The translations under genes and the position numbers were made by a program. Below are positions 8,119 to 18,729 of a stretch of DNA of 64,000 bases, one piece after another (the stretch's first letter is position 1; the number at the start of each line of letters is the position of its first letter). The notes below the pieces were generated by a model, which made no database searches, was not told where the DNA came from, and saw only the letters and a program-made list of their open reading frames with translations. Source of the DNA: Mycetocola lacteus (GTDB lineage Bacteria; Actinomycetota; Actinomycetes; Actinomycetales; Microbacteriaceae); contig NZ_RCUY01000011.1 of the NCBI RefSeq assembly GCF_003667575.1, forward strand, positions 280,344-344,343, written 5' to 3'.

Positions 8119-8868
8119 CTAGCGGTGTCCGCCGGCGTCCCTAATCAGCGCCGCGAGGTTTTGTGACCCTCGGTCTTCGGCATTTTTGAGCGGCGTATTG
8201 CCCTTTGAATCGCGCAGGTTCACGTCCGCTCCACCGGCGATCAACAGCTTCACGCTTTCCTGGTGGTCGGGCCCGTCGGCGCCCAGCAGGACCGCTTCCT
8301 GAAGCGCCGTCCAGCCGAGCTTATTGATGTGGTCGGGATCCACCCCGGCATCCAGAAGCAGCCGGATGGTCTCGACGTGGCCGTGCTCGCCCGCGGGAAT
8401 CAGCGCGGTGCCGCCGTAGCGGTTGGTGCTAGCCAGGTCGGCACCGTTTGCCAGGGTGAGCGTGAGGATCTCGTTAAATCCCTCGGCACCGGCGTACAGG
8501 TAGGCGCTGTCCTGGATCCCGTCCTTCGTATTCACATCGGCCCCGGCCTCGATCAGGGCGCGCGCGGCGGCGATCCGGTTGGCCTTGGTCGCTGCGATCA
8601 GCGGTGTTTGATCACTGCCGTTTCGCGCCTCAATATCAGCCCCGGCGGCAATCAGCCGGGTGACCTCGGCCGCATCGTCCCGAGCCACCGCGTCAAACAG
8701 GGCCGCGGTGGCCTCGGTCTCCGCAGCGGATTGTGTGTGCGCGGGGGTGGTGGAACCACTCGAGGCGGGCGCCGCGGACCTGGCGACACAGCCGGTCAAG
8801 ATCAGCGCCGCGGCCAGACCGACTCCCAGGGCAGGCGCAACTCGGATGATACGACGTGCTCGTGACAT
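8119..8868 (-). CDS. Ankyrin-repeat lipoprotein
   Basis: The ATG at 8868 with AAAGGA upstream gives 249 residues. A lipoprotein signal ends in LTGC near residues 24-27, followed by a Ser/Thr/Ala linker and about five ankyrin repeats: LFDAVARDDAAEVTRLIAAG, TPLIAATKANRIAAARALIE, AYLYAGAEGFNEILTL, ALIPAGEHGHVETIRLLLD, and ALQEAVLLG...HQESVKLL. The protein should be anchored outside the membrane and act by protein binding. Secreted ankyrin proteins in bacteria are sometimes paired with catalases or act as immunity proteins, but no partner is adjacent here. Confidence 0.88.
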   Translation of the reverse strand: MSRARRIIRVAPALGVGLAAALILTGCVARSAAPASSGSTTPAHTQSAAETEATAALFDAVARDDAAEVTRLIAAGADIEARNGSDQTPLIAATKANRIAAARALIEAGADVNTKDGIQDSAYLYAGAEGFNEILTLTLANGADLASTNRYGGTALIPAGEHGHVETIRLLLDAGVDPDHINKLGWTALQEAVLLGADGPDHQESVKLLIAGGADVNLRDSKGNTPLKNAEDRGSQNLAALIRDAGGHR

Positions 8869-8962
8869 GTTCGCGATCCTTTCCTCAGGGCGATGGTCAG
8901 ATCTTCGGACCCTCACCCTTATTCATATCAACCGCGATTGTTAAATCACCGGGTAGCACAAT

Positions 8963-8991
8963 GGGCCCGGGATCATCATGATCCCGGGCCC
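8963..8991 (-). terminator. Hairpin terminator after the tRNA
   Basis: GGGCCCGGGATCAT (8963-8976) and ATGATCCCGGGCCC (8978-8991) form an almost perfect palindrome. It begins 2 bases past the CCA end of the minus-strand tRNA and lies between it and the ankyrin gene. Confidence 0.7.
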
Positions 8992-8993
8992 TT

Positions 8994-9069
8994 TGGTACC
9001 CCCAGTCGGACTCGAACCGACACTGGAGCGATTTTAAGTCGCCTGTCTCTGCCATTGGACTATGGGGGC
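8994..9069 (-). tRNA. tRNA with anticodon UAA (Leu by codon) but a short variable loop
   Basis: Read on the minus strand from 9069, the 76-base gene folds as a normal cloverleaf. The acceptor GCCCCCA / TGGGGGT has a G1-U72 wobble, the anticodon stem is GGCGA / TCGCT, the loop CTTAAAA gives anticodon TAA, the variable loop has five bases (CCAGT), the T-arm is GTCGG TTCGAGT CCGAC, and CCA is encoded. Only three D-stem pairs form (GTC/GAC). Anticodon UAA decodes the leucine codon UUA, but bacterial tRNA-Leu normally has a long variable arm (class II), which is absent. The amino-acid identity is therefore uncertain. A terminator follows. Confidence 0.85.
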
Positions 9070-9109
9070 GTGAGTGCTCAACAGTGTAGGGCACTCAACT
9101 CGGTGGACG

Positions 9110-9149
9110 CATTCAGGGGATCCGATCCGTGGATCGAACCCCCTGAATG
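9110..9149 (-). terminator. Terminator after ndh
   Basis: CATTCAGGGG (9110-9119) pairs with CCCCTGAATG (9140-9149), with an inner CGATCC/GGATCG stem. It begins 8 bases after the ndh stop. Confidence 0.8.
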
Positions 9150-9156
9150 ACGGCAG

Positions 9157-10617
9157 CTACTTGGCGGCCGGTGCCTCGGCCTTGTCGGCCTTCTTCTCGG
9201 CCTTGGCAGCCTCAGCCTTGGCAGGCTTCTCGGCCTTCGCGGGCTTCTCAGCCTTGGGGGCCTCGGCCTTCGGCGCCTCCGGAGCTGCCTCTACCGGCGG
9301 CTTCGGGCGAGAAGCGAACTCCTCGAACGCGCGACGCGGGGTCAGCGTGGCCGACAGGCCAACGATGTCGCGACCCAGCCACACGTTGTGCCACCAGCCC
9401 CAGATGACGCGCCACTTGCGCTCCCAGGTCGGCATGGCCAGACCGTGGTATCCGCGGTGAGCACCCCAGGCGAGGAAGCCCTTCATCGAGAACTTGCCCG
9501 ACTGGAACACGCCGATGCCGATACCGAGACCGGCAACCGCACCCATGTTCTTGTGGAAGTAGTCCTTGGGCTTCTCGCCACGCAGGACGGCAACCAGGTT
9601 CTTGGCCAGCAGACGGCCCTGACGCACGGCGTGCTGAGCGTTGGGCACGCACATGCCACCCACGCCGCCACCGGACAGGTCGGGAACGGCGGTGACGTCA
9701 CCGGCACCCCAGGCACCCTCAACCGGAGCATCCTCGGTACCGAGACGCAGGTCGGGACGGGTGACCAGACGGCCACGAGCCTCGATCTCCAGGTCGGTGT
9801 TGCGGACGATCTGCGGGGTCGCCATGACACCGGCGGTCCAGATGATCAGGTCCGACTCGAACTTGGTGCCGTCCGAGAGCTCAACGTTGCCGTCGACACA
9901 GGAGGAGAACTGGGTCTCCAGGAAGACCTTGGCACCACGCTCGGCGAGGTTCTTCAGCACCCAGTGGCTGGTCTCCAGCGACACCTCGGGCATGATCCGC
10001 GGGGCGGCCTCAACCAGGTTGAAGTGCACGTCATCGAAGGTCAGCTCGGTGTACTGCGACAGCAGGTCCGAGGCGAAGCTGCGCAGCTCGGCGAAGACCT
10101 CGATACCGGCGAATCCACCACCAACGACGGTGACGGTCAGCAGGCGGTCGCGCTCCGGACCGGCCGGCATCTGCGAGGCCAGGTCGAAGTTGTGCAGCAT
10201 GCGGTCGCGGATCGCGACGGCTTCCTCGATGGTCTTGAGGCCGATCGCCTCATCCGCCACACCCGGAATCGGGAAGGTGCGCGAAACGGCACCGGCGGTG
10301 ATCACGATCTGGTCGTACTCGAAGTCGTACGCCTCGCCGACGGGCGGCTGGATGGTCGCCTTCTTCTCGGCGTGGTTGATGTAGGTGACCTTCGCGGTAA
10401 CGATGTGGGTCTTCTTCAGGTGACGACGGTGAGCGACAACCGCGTGACGCGGGTCAATCGAACCGGACGCAACCTCGGGGAGGAACGGCTGGTAGGTCAT
10501 GTAGGGCAGCGGGTCGACCATGGTGACCTCTGCTTCCCCGGCCCGAAGGTGCTTTTCCAGCTTCCACGCGGTATAAAAACCCGCGTAGCCGCCGCCGACG
10601 ATCAGAATTTTAGGCAC
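9157..10617 (-). CDS. ndh: Type II NADH dehydrogenase (NDH-2) with a Lys/Ala/Glu/Pro-rich tail
   Basis: A 486-residue FAD-dependent NADH:quinone oxidoreductase, a non-proton-pumping entry point for electrons into the respiratory chain. The FAD-binding GGGYAG lies at residues 8-13 and the NAD-binding VVGGGFAGIE near 168-177; WTAGVMATP and AWGAGDVTAVPD mark the second FAD contact. The membrane-associating C-terminal region is rich in Trp (WERKWRVIWGWWHNVWLG). The last 50 or so residues are a low-complexity tail of EAPKAEKPAKAEK-type repeats beyond the normal end of the family. The start is a GTG with AGGAG 8 bases upstream. The gene is single, with its own terminator. Confidence 0.93.
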   Translation of the reverse strand: MPKILIVGGGYAGFYTAWKLEKHLRAGEAEVTMVDPLPYMTYQPFLPEVASGSIDPRHAVVAHRRHLKKTHIVTAKVTYINHAEKKATIQPPVGEAYDFEYDQIVITAGAVSRTFPIPGVADEAIGLKTIEEAVAIRDRMLHNFDLASQMPAGPERDRLLTVTVVGGGFAGIEVFAELRSFASDLLSQYTELTFDDVHFNLVEAAPRIMPEVSLETSHWVLKNLAERGAKVFLETQFSSCVDGNVELSDGTKFESDLIIWTAGVMATPQIVRNTDLEIEARGRLVTRPDLRLGTEDAPVEGAWGAGDVTAVPDLSGGGVGGMCVPNAQHAVRQGRLLAKNLVAVLRGEKPKDYFHKNMGAVAGLGIGIGVFQSGKFSMKGFLAWGAHRGYHGLAMPTWERKWRVIWGWWHNVWLGRDIVGLSATLTPRRAFEEFASRPKPPVEAAPEAPKAEAPKAEKPAKAEKPAKAEAAKAEKKADKAEAPAAK

Positions 10618-10828
10618 TGTGAGATTTCTCCTGTAGCGAGGGGTGTTTGCAAATCGAGGCGTTCCGACACGGGAGCGTCCGAGGGGCTTGCGGCAGCAGC
10701 ACTGGCACCAAGCAGATTCAACGATAGCACTGCCCCGGCGTTAACCCCGCGTTCACGCGGTAAACGGGCGGATGTGCAGTCGGTGAAACACTAATGTGCG
10801 GGCCTGTTGGACCAGTGGCTGCTCCCTT

Positions 10829-10854
10829 GGGACACGCACCATCGCGCGTGTCCC
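10829..10854 (-). terminator. Terminator after the DUF501 gene
   Basis: GGGACACGC (10829-10837) pairs with GCGTGTCCC (10846-10854). It lies 9 bases after the DUF501 stop. Confidence 0.65.
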
Positions 10855-10862
10855 GAAGAGTG

Positions 10863-11381
10863 TTATTCGGCGGCCGAGTAGTCCGGGCACTCGCAGACAT
10901 TCGGCGACCAGGTCGCGCGCTCAAGAGCCAGATCGCCGATCGGGTTGACGCCCGGTCCGGCGGCCAGGGCGTGACCGGCGAGGGCGTGCAGGCACTTCAC
11001 GCGCACGGGCATGCCGCCGGCGGAGATACCGTGTACTTCCGGGATGTCCTCGATGCTGTAGCGGTCGGCGAGGAATGCCTCGTGGGCGGCCGCATAGCGG
11101 GTACGCAGGTCCTCATCCTCGGCCAGCAGGTCGTTGTACTCGTTCATCACGTGCTCGGCCTCAAGCTGCGAGATTGCTGCGGTCGCGGCCGGGTGGCACA
11201 GGTAGTAGAAGGTCGGGAACGGGGTACCATCGCTCAGGCGCGGCTTGGTCGACACCACCGTGGGGGCCCCACACACGCAGCGTGCGGCAATTCCCACCAC
11301 ATCGCGTGCCGGACGGCCAAGCTGGGCCGAGACGATGGCAATATCCTCGTCGGTTACCGGGTCAAAGGGCGGGGTGGTCAT
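10863..11381 (-). CDS. DUF501 domain protein
   Basis: A 172-residue DUF501 protein of unknown function that in actinobacteria typically follows eno and ftsB/divIC, as here. Family features: RDVVGIAARCVCGAPTVVSTKPRLSDGTPFPT (given here as a region, about 26-57), the CHPAA turn, and several Cys and His residues (CVCG, YYLCHP, KCLHALAGH, CECP). These could bind metal, which is inference. The ATG has AGGAG 8 bases upstream. It is last in the operon, 42 bases after ftsB. Confidence 0.9.
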   Translation of the reverse strand: MTTPPFDPVTDEDIAIVSAQLGRPARDVVGIAARCVCGAPTVVSTKPRLSDGTPFPTFYYLCHPAATAAISQLEAEHVMNEYNDLLAEDEDLRTRYAAAHEAFLADRYSIEDIPEVHGISAGGMPVRVKCLHALAGHALAAGPGVNPIGDLALERATWSPNVCECPDYSAAE

Positions 11382-11423
11382 GCGTTTTTCTCCTACGGCT
11401 GGTCACTCTGGTGCGGGATACAC

Positions 11424-11879
11424 CTATTTTTCGGGTGTATTCCCCACCGCAACCTTACCCAGACCTGCGCTCAGGAACGAACCGAGCAGGTTTTCCGACC
11501 AGTTCGCGTCTCCGGTTTTCACCTTGTCGCTGACCGGATCGGGTTCCTTCCCGGAAACCGCGGGATCCAGATCGTTGCGCACCGTGTACGTGGTTTCACC
11601 GGGGTTGACGTAGTAGAGCCGGTCTCGCGCCTGGGTTTCGATATACGTCTTGTCGTTCCAGCGCTCACGTTCGGCCATCAGGTTTTTCACCGTGTGCTTA
11701 TCGTCGGTCACCAGCTTCTGGTAGATCGCGATCTGCTGACGCTGCTCGACATAGGTTTTCAGGTTCGGCGCGATGATCACCACACCCAGCGCGATCACGC
11801 CGAGCATAATGGCGGCAAACCCGGACAGCCGAAGACGACGCATCCACCCGGACTGGGCACTGCTTCCGGTCTCGGTCAT
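11424..11879 (-). CDS. ftsB: FtsB/DivIC-family septum formation initiator
   Basis: Starting at the ATG at 11879, with GAAGGGA upstream, the protein has 151 residues; an in-frame GTG 13 codons earlier is less well placed. It is a bitopic membrane protein: a cytoplasmic N-terminus, one transmembrane helix (about 20-38, FAAIMLGVIALGVVIIAP), an extracytoplasmic coiled coil (about 40-75, YVEQRQQIAIYQKLV...), then the conserved WNDKTYIETQARDRLYYVNPGE region (about 74-95). Proteins of this family link FtsL to FtsQ in the divisome. The neighbours eno and DUF501 support the assignment. Confidence 0.9.
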   Translation of the reverse strand: MTETGSSAQSGWMRRLRLSGFAAIMLGVIALGVVIIAPNLKTYVEQRQQIAIYQKLVTDDKHTVKNLMAERERWNDKTYIETQARDRLYYVNPGETTYTVRNDLDPAVSGKEPDPVSDKVKTGDANWSENLLGSFLSAGLGKVAVGNTPEK

Positions 11880-11985
11880 GGCGGTATTCCCTTCGCTGGT
11901 CGATGCGCGGGCCGTCACGATGCGGACCCGGAACTCGGGGCCCTCTCCGCAACGTCGCCGAGGGGAAGGAACCCGAGAAAAACGG

Positions 11986-12026
11986 ACTCCCGGCCCCGCG
12001 TCCCCGAGGGGACCAGGACCGGGAGT
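11986..12026 (-). terminator. Hairpin between eno and ftsB
   Basis: ACTCCCGG (11986-11993) pairs with CCGGGAGT (12019-12026), with an inner GTCC/GGAC stem. It lies about 120 bases after the eno stop and may partly terminate eno transcripts before ftsB. Confidence 0.5.
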
Positions 12027-12147
12027 ACCGGTAGTACTGCGTTCAGCTTACGGGCGGATCATCCAGAACCTCGGATGACCCTCCCGCGTACCGAAAGCTT
12101 TCAGGAAGGCCGCCAGGCCCGCCGAAATGAGTACGTTTGCCGCAGAA

Positions 12148-14758
<2,611 letters not shown>

Positions 14759-14887
14759 GCTCCCATTTTGGCATGAGTGAACCCGCCGCAGGATTTCGGC
14801 GCACGCCCGTTCACCCGGGCTTCACCCGTTGAGGCTCGCGCCGCGGACCCGGCATCCGGATCGGCGACGCATCATTGGCCTCGGCGG

Positions 14888-15673
14888 CTAGGCGCGCTCC
14901 GCCCGGCGGGTTGCGACGGTGCGCAGTGCGGACTCGGCATCCAGCCCCCGCGCCTGAGCCTCGGCGGCAAGCGCATAGAGGTAGTCGCCCAGGCTCTGCT
15001 CGTCTGCGAATACCTCGGACGGCAGGGTGTCGCTCGGATCGGCGGGCACGGTGTGGCTCGCCACGGCGGGCTGAGTCCTGTTCGGCCCGGACGGCAGGGT
15101 GTCGCTCGATTCGGCGCTCGCCCCGGCCCGGGCGATCCGCGCGGCCACCTTCTGCGCCCGGGCGAGGGCGGGCAGGGTCGGGGCGATCCCGTCCAGGATC
15201 CCCGTCCGCTCGGACTTCTCGGCGGCCTTGGCCGCGCCCCACACCCGCAGGACCTCGTCCACGTCGGCGGCCCCCTCGGGCCCAAACACGTGGGGATGAC
15301 GTCGAACCATCTTCTCCCGGGCATCACGCACCACATCCGCCAGGTCAAAGCCCGCGTCCGGGTCCCCGGCGGCGATCTCGGCGTGGAACACAATCTGCAG
15401 CAGGAGGTCGCCCAGTTCCTCGCGCACGTGCACCGGATCGGCCTCATCGAGGGCCTCCAGCAGCTCGTGGGTCTCCTCAAGCAGGTAGCGGCGCAGGCCC
15501 GCGTGGGTCATTGCTTCGGTCCAGACACAGTCGAGACGGGTCTGGTGCATCGCGGCGGCATAGGCTGACAGCTCGGCCCCCGCATCGGCATACGCGGCAA
15601 CACCGGGAAACTCGGCGGCGGGGACAACCGCCAGGGCGGCAACCCGATCGGCGGGGTTCTGGGGAGTGGGCAT
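14888..15673 (-). CDS. mazG: MazG-type nucleoside triphosphate pyrophosphohydrolase
   Basis: A 261-residue all-alpha NTP pyrophosphatase that clears abnormal nucleotides. The metal-binding motif is EETHE (66-70) with EELGDLL (85-91). KMVRRHPHVFG and the SERTGILDGIAPTLPAL region complete a single MazG domain. Between residues about 185 and 215 there is a low-complexity insertion in which SSDTLPS recurs (see the repeat at 15016-15108). The gene starts at an ATG 5 bases after GGAGG. It lies upstream of hisS and eno in the same orientation, as in many actinobacteria. Confidence 0.92.
   Translation of the reverse strand: MPTPQNPADRVAALAVVPAAEFPGVAAYADAGAELSAYAAAMHQTRLDCVWTEAMTHAGLRRYLLEETHELLEALDEADPVHVREELGDLLLQIVFHAEIAAGDPDAGFDLADVVRDAREKMVRRHPHVFGPEGAADVDEVLRVWGAAKAAEKSERTGILDGIAPTLPALARAQKVAARIARAGASAESSDTLPSGPNRTQPAVASHTVPADPSDTLPSEVFADEQSLGDYLYALAAEAQARGLDAESALRTVATRRAERA
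15016..15108. repeat. 21-bp direct repeats inside mazG
   Basis: Two identical copies of a 21-base word (15016-15036 and 15088-15108) lie 72 bases apart inside mazG. They are in frame and encode the recurring SDTLPS of the insertion. Confidence 0.8.
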
Positions 15674-15824
15674 CGAATCCTCCGGCTCGGGTCGCGGAAT
15701 CCCAGCCTACAAGGCGGTCAACTGATATTCTGTGGGTGGAGTGCCGGGAAGTCTGGTCGGCCCGGAGATCCCAACGGATCACGGTTAGTATTCGGCGCAT
15801 CTGCGCACATCACGATCGGACAGC

Positions 15825-17003
15825 ATGATTCTTTCCCACGTCAAACCCGCCCTGCGCAGCGAGCGCACGGGCGCACTCCTCCTCCTCGGGGCAGCCCTCG
15901 CCGGGATCATCCTGGCGAACTCGCCCCTGGGCCCGGACCTCCTCGATCTCCAGCACACCGAGGTGGGTGTCGGTTCGCTGACCCTGAGCATCGGGCACTG
16001 GATCAGCGACGGCCTGCTGGCCATCTTCTTCCTGGTGGTTGCCATCGACCTGCGCCATGAGCTCACCGCCGGGCAGCTGAACTCCTGGCAGCGCGCCCTG
16101 CACCCGGCCATCGCCGCGGTGGGTGGTGTGGTGGTGCCCGCCCTGGTCTACCTGCTGATTGCCGCGCCCGCCGGGCAGCCCGGCGGCTGGCCGATCCCCA
16201 CCGCGACCGATATCGCATTTGCGCTGGGGGTGCTGGCCATGTTCGGACGCGGTCTGCCCCCGCGAATCCGGGTGTTCCTGCTGGCCCTGGCGGTGCTGGA
16301 TGATCTGATCGCCATCCTGATTATTGCGATCTTCTTCGGCGGCAGCCCCGACCTGCTTGCCCTCGCCGGTGCGGTCATCGTGCTGGTGGTCGCGGCGATC
16401 GTGGCCCGCGCACTCGGTCGCGCAACCTCGCGTGAGGCTCGGATCATGCTGGGCATCCTGCTGGTGATTCTGGGCATCGCCACCTGGGTCCTCACCCAGC
16501 TTTCGGGTGTGCACGCGACCCTGGCCGGAGTCGCCTTCGGACTCATCCTGCCCGCCGGCGTGGGCCATAAGCTGGGTCACCGGTTGGAACCGTGGAGCGC
16601 GGGACTGGTCCTGCCGATCTTTGCCTTCTCGGCCACCCTGGTGGTCATCCCCCACGTGCCGCTGGGTGAGCTCTCCGCCCCCTTCTGGGGCATCCTGGCC
16701 GCGCTGCCGATCGGCAAGCTAATCGGCATCACGCTCGGCGGCCTACTCGGTGCCTGGCTGCTGAGCCGCAACGGCTCGACCCCCACAGCCGAGCGCATGC
16801 GCACCCATGAGATCGTCGCGGTGGGCCTGCTCGGCGGCATCGGGTTCACCGTCTCCCTGCTGATGACCACGCTCGCCTTTGAAAACGACCTCGCCCTCTC
16901 CGACCAGGGCATCCTGGCGGTCCTGCTGGGCTCGGTCGTCTCGGCCATCGCCGCCGCCATCGCGCTGACCGTGATGCGTCGCCGAACATCGGTCGCCGCA
17001 TAG
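15825..17003 (+). CDS. nhaA: NhaA family Na+/H+ antiporter
   Basis: A 392-residue polytopic membrane protein that exchanges Na+ or Li+ for protons. NhaA hallmarks: FFLVVAIDLRHELTAGQL at about 65-82, TATDIAFALGVLAMFGRGLP carrying the Asp equivalent to D133, and the ion-binding pair in LAVLDDLIAILIIA. GLLGGIGFTVSLLMTTLAF lies near the C-terminus. About eleven to twelve hydrophobic helices are visible. It stands alone, divergent from mazG, and shares a hairpin terminator with the convergent glycosyltransferase gene. Confidence 0.95.
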   Translation: MILSHVKPALRSERTGALLLLGAALAGIILANSPLGPDLLDLQHTEVGVGSLTLSIGHWISDGLLAIFFLVVAIDLRHELTAGQLNSWQRALHPAIAAVGGVVVPALVYLLIAAPAGQPGGWPIPTATDIAFALGVLAMFGRGLPPRIRVFLLALAVLDDLIAILIIAIFFGGSPDLLALAGAVIVLVVAAIVARALGRATSREARIMLGILLVILGIATWVLTQLSGVHATLAGVAFGLILPAGVGHKLGHRLEPWSAGLVLPIFAFSATLVVIPHVPLGELSAPFWGILAALPIGKLIGITLGGLLGAWLLSRNGSTPTAERMRTHEIVAVGLLGGIGFTVSLLMTTLAFENDLALSDQGILAVLLGSVVSAIAAAIALTVMRRRTSVAA

Positions 17004-17023
17004 GCGCGGCTCGGTAACGCAGA

Positions 17024-17049
17024 AGGGCCCCGGAGATTTCCGGGGCCCT
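17024..17049. terminator. Bidirectional terminator between nhaA and the glycosyltransferase gene
   Basis: AGGGCCCCGG (17024-17033) pairs perfectly with CCGGGGCCCT (17040-17049) around a 6-base loop, between two converging stop codons. Confidence 0.8.
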
Positions 17050-17054
17050 GTCTA

Positions 17055-18626
17055 TTAGCGGGTGAGTTCGTACCGCACCAGGATCGAGCGGTGGAGGTCG
17101 TGGGTTTCGGTCGCGGTGTAGCCGGCGGCCTCCAGCTCGGTGACGTAGGCGTCGCTCTTGGCCCGGTCGGTGGAGAACCGCTCCCCCGCCCGCACCAGCC
17201 ACACGGTCTGCGCGCCGTCAAGACGCTTGATGGTTTCGGAGGTCGAGTAAGCCTTGTCCCAGAGACCGTCGGTCTGATCGAAGCGGGTCTTTAGCCCCAC
17301 GTCCTTGAGCCCCTCGAAGGCCTCGGGGTAGAGATACTTGGCCAGGCGGGGTTTGCGGGCGTTGATCGCGGTCTGATCAAAGATGATCGACTCCCCGGGC
17401 TTCGCATGGGCGGCCACGGTCTCCGAGAGCGTGTTCCAGTCCACCCCGCCGTTGCGCGGATAAGGCGTGCGCTGGCCGAGGTAGGTGGGCAGCGAGCCGA
17501 GCATCACGGCGACCACCAGGATCGGGATCAGCCAGCGGGCACGCAGGAGTCGGGTCACCGCGACCAGGCCCACGGCCATCAGCAGCGCGATTGCCGGCGC
17601 GGTGAAGGCAAGGTAGCGCGGGGAGTACAGCGGGGTCACCGCGGTGCCCAGCGCCAGCAGCACCGAGGGCACCACGAGCCAGGGGATCGCCACGGTCAGC
17701 ACGCCCGGCAGGGCGGGGTCCTCGGGACGGTAGAGGGCGCGCAGACGCACACTCCAGGCGGCATCGGATCCGCGGCGCACCCGGGCGAGGATTGCCAGCA
17801 CCAGGCCGACCAGAATCAGGCCCCAGCCGATCAGCGCGGGCAGCTGCTGCGAGAACCACGGGGTTTCAAACAGCGCCGACATCGTCAGCCCATCACGCGA
17901 GTGCAGGTAGGCGACCTGCTCACGTTCAAGATACGCATAGATCAGCACCGGAACCGCGAGAATCCCGCCCAGTGCGCTCCACACGGCGGCGCGCAGGACG
18001 ACCTTGCGGCCCGGGCGCATCATCAGCACGATGATCGCGAAGACCACCACAAACAGCACCGTGTAGATAAACACCACGCTGGACAGCGCAAACAGCGCGG
18101 CAAATCCGACCCATGGCAGTACCCGAGTTTCTCGGCGGGCCACCAGGCGCACCAGCACAAACAGCAGCCAGATGACCAGCAGCATCGTGAAGGCATAGGC
18201 GCGGGTTTCGGTGCCGTAGTAGGTCACCCGGGGCACGGTGGCAAACAGCAGCGCCGCCACGATGCCCACCCCGCGTCCGGCCAGCAGCGTGGCAAAGCGC
18301 GCGAGCAGAATCGCCGCGCCGCCCACGGCCAGGGCCGAGGGGAGGCGTACCGAGAACGGGCTCGCCCCGAAGACGTCGATCCAGAGGTGCAGGAACGCGT
18401 AGTACAGCCCGTGCACCGCATCCACGGTGCCGAGCATCGCCCAGAGCGATCCCCAGTCCCGCTGGGCCGACATGATGCTCGCGGCCTCGTCGCCCCACAG
18501 CGAGGGGATCCAGGAACCGGTCACCGAGATGGCGACCGCGATCACACCCAGCAACAGCAGGATCGGCCACGGCAGGGTGCGCCGGGCCGGCGTGGAAAGG
18601 GGCGGGGCGGAGACGTTGTGATGCAC
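17055..18626 (-). CDS. GT39-like membrane glycosyltransferase (putative mannosyltransferase)
   Basis: A 523-residue GT-C-fold integral membrane glycosyltransferase. The first extracytoplasmic loop carries the acidic motif SLWGDEAAS (about 42-50), where catalytic Asp/Glu residues are expected, followed by about 10-11 hydrophobic helices and a soluble C-terminal segment (about 400-523). It probably moves a sugar from a polyprenyl-phosphate donor to a lipid or protein outside the membrane. Donor and acceptor cannot be read from the sequence. The start is GTG. It lies downstream of mfd on the same strand with a hairpin between, so it probably has its own promoter. Confidence 0.82.
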   Translation of the reverse strand: MHHNVSAPPLSTPARRTLPWPILLLLGVIAVAISVTGSWIPSLWGDEAASIMSAQRDWGSLWAMLGTVDAVHGLYYAFLHLWIDVFGASPFSVRLPSALAVGGAAILLARFATLLAGRGVGIVAALLFATVPRVTYYGTETRAYAFTMLLVIWLLFVLVRLVARRETRVLPWVGFAALFALSSVVFIYTVLFVVVFAIIVLMMRPGRKVVLRAAVWSALGGILAVPVLIYAYLEREQVAYLHSRDGLTMSALFETPWFSQQLPALIGWGLILVGLVLAILARVRRGSDAAWSVRLRALYRPEDPALPGVLTVAIPWLVVPSVLLALGTAVTPLYSPRYLAFTAPAIALLMAVGLVAVTRLLRARWLIPILVVAVMLGSLPTYLGQRTPYPRNGGVDWNTLSETVAAHAKPGESIIFDQTAINARKPRLAKYLYPEAFEGLKDVGLKTRFDQTDGLWDKAYSTSETIKRLDGAQTVWLVRAGERFSTDRAKSDAYVTELEAAGYTATETHDLHRSILVRYELTR

Positions 18627-18689
18627 CGACCCAGTAAACCACGCGGCACCCGAGAAACCGCCGAACCGGTGGTTGTCAGGCGGTTCGTC

Positions 18690-18721
18690 CCGCGTGTCCC
18701 GAGTCTTCCCGAGACACGCGG
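18690..18721 (-). terminator. Terminator after mfd
   Basis: CCGCGTGTC (18690-18698) pairs with GACACGCGG (18713-18721), 9 bases past the mfd stop. Confidence 0.6.
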
Positions 18722-18729
18722 AACGCGTG

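Noticed and set aside
8994-9069. Ochre-suppressor tRNA
   Set aside because: Only the anticodon TAA alignment gives a proper 5-bp anticodon stem; shifting by one to TTA, which would read UAA stops, breaks the stem.
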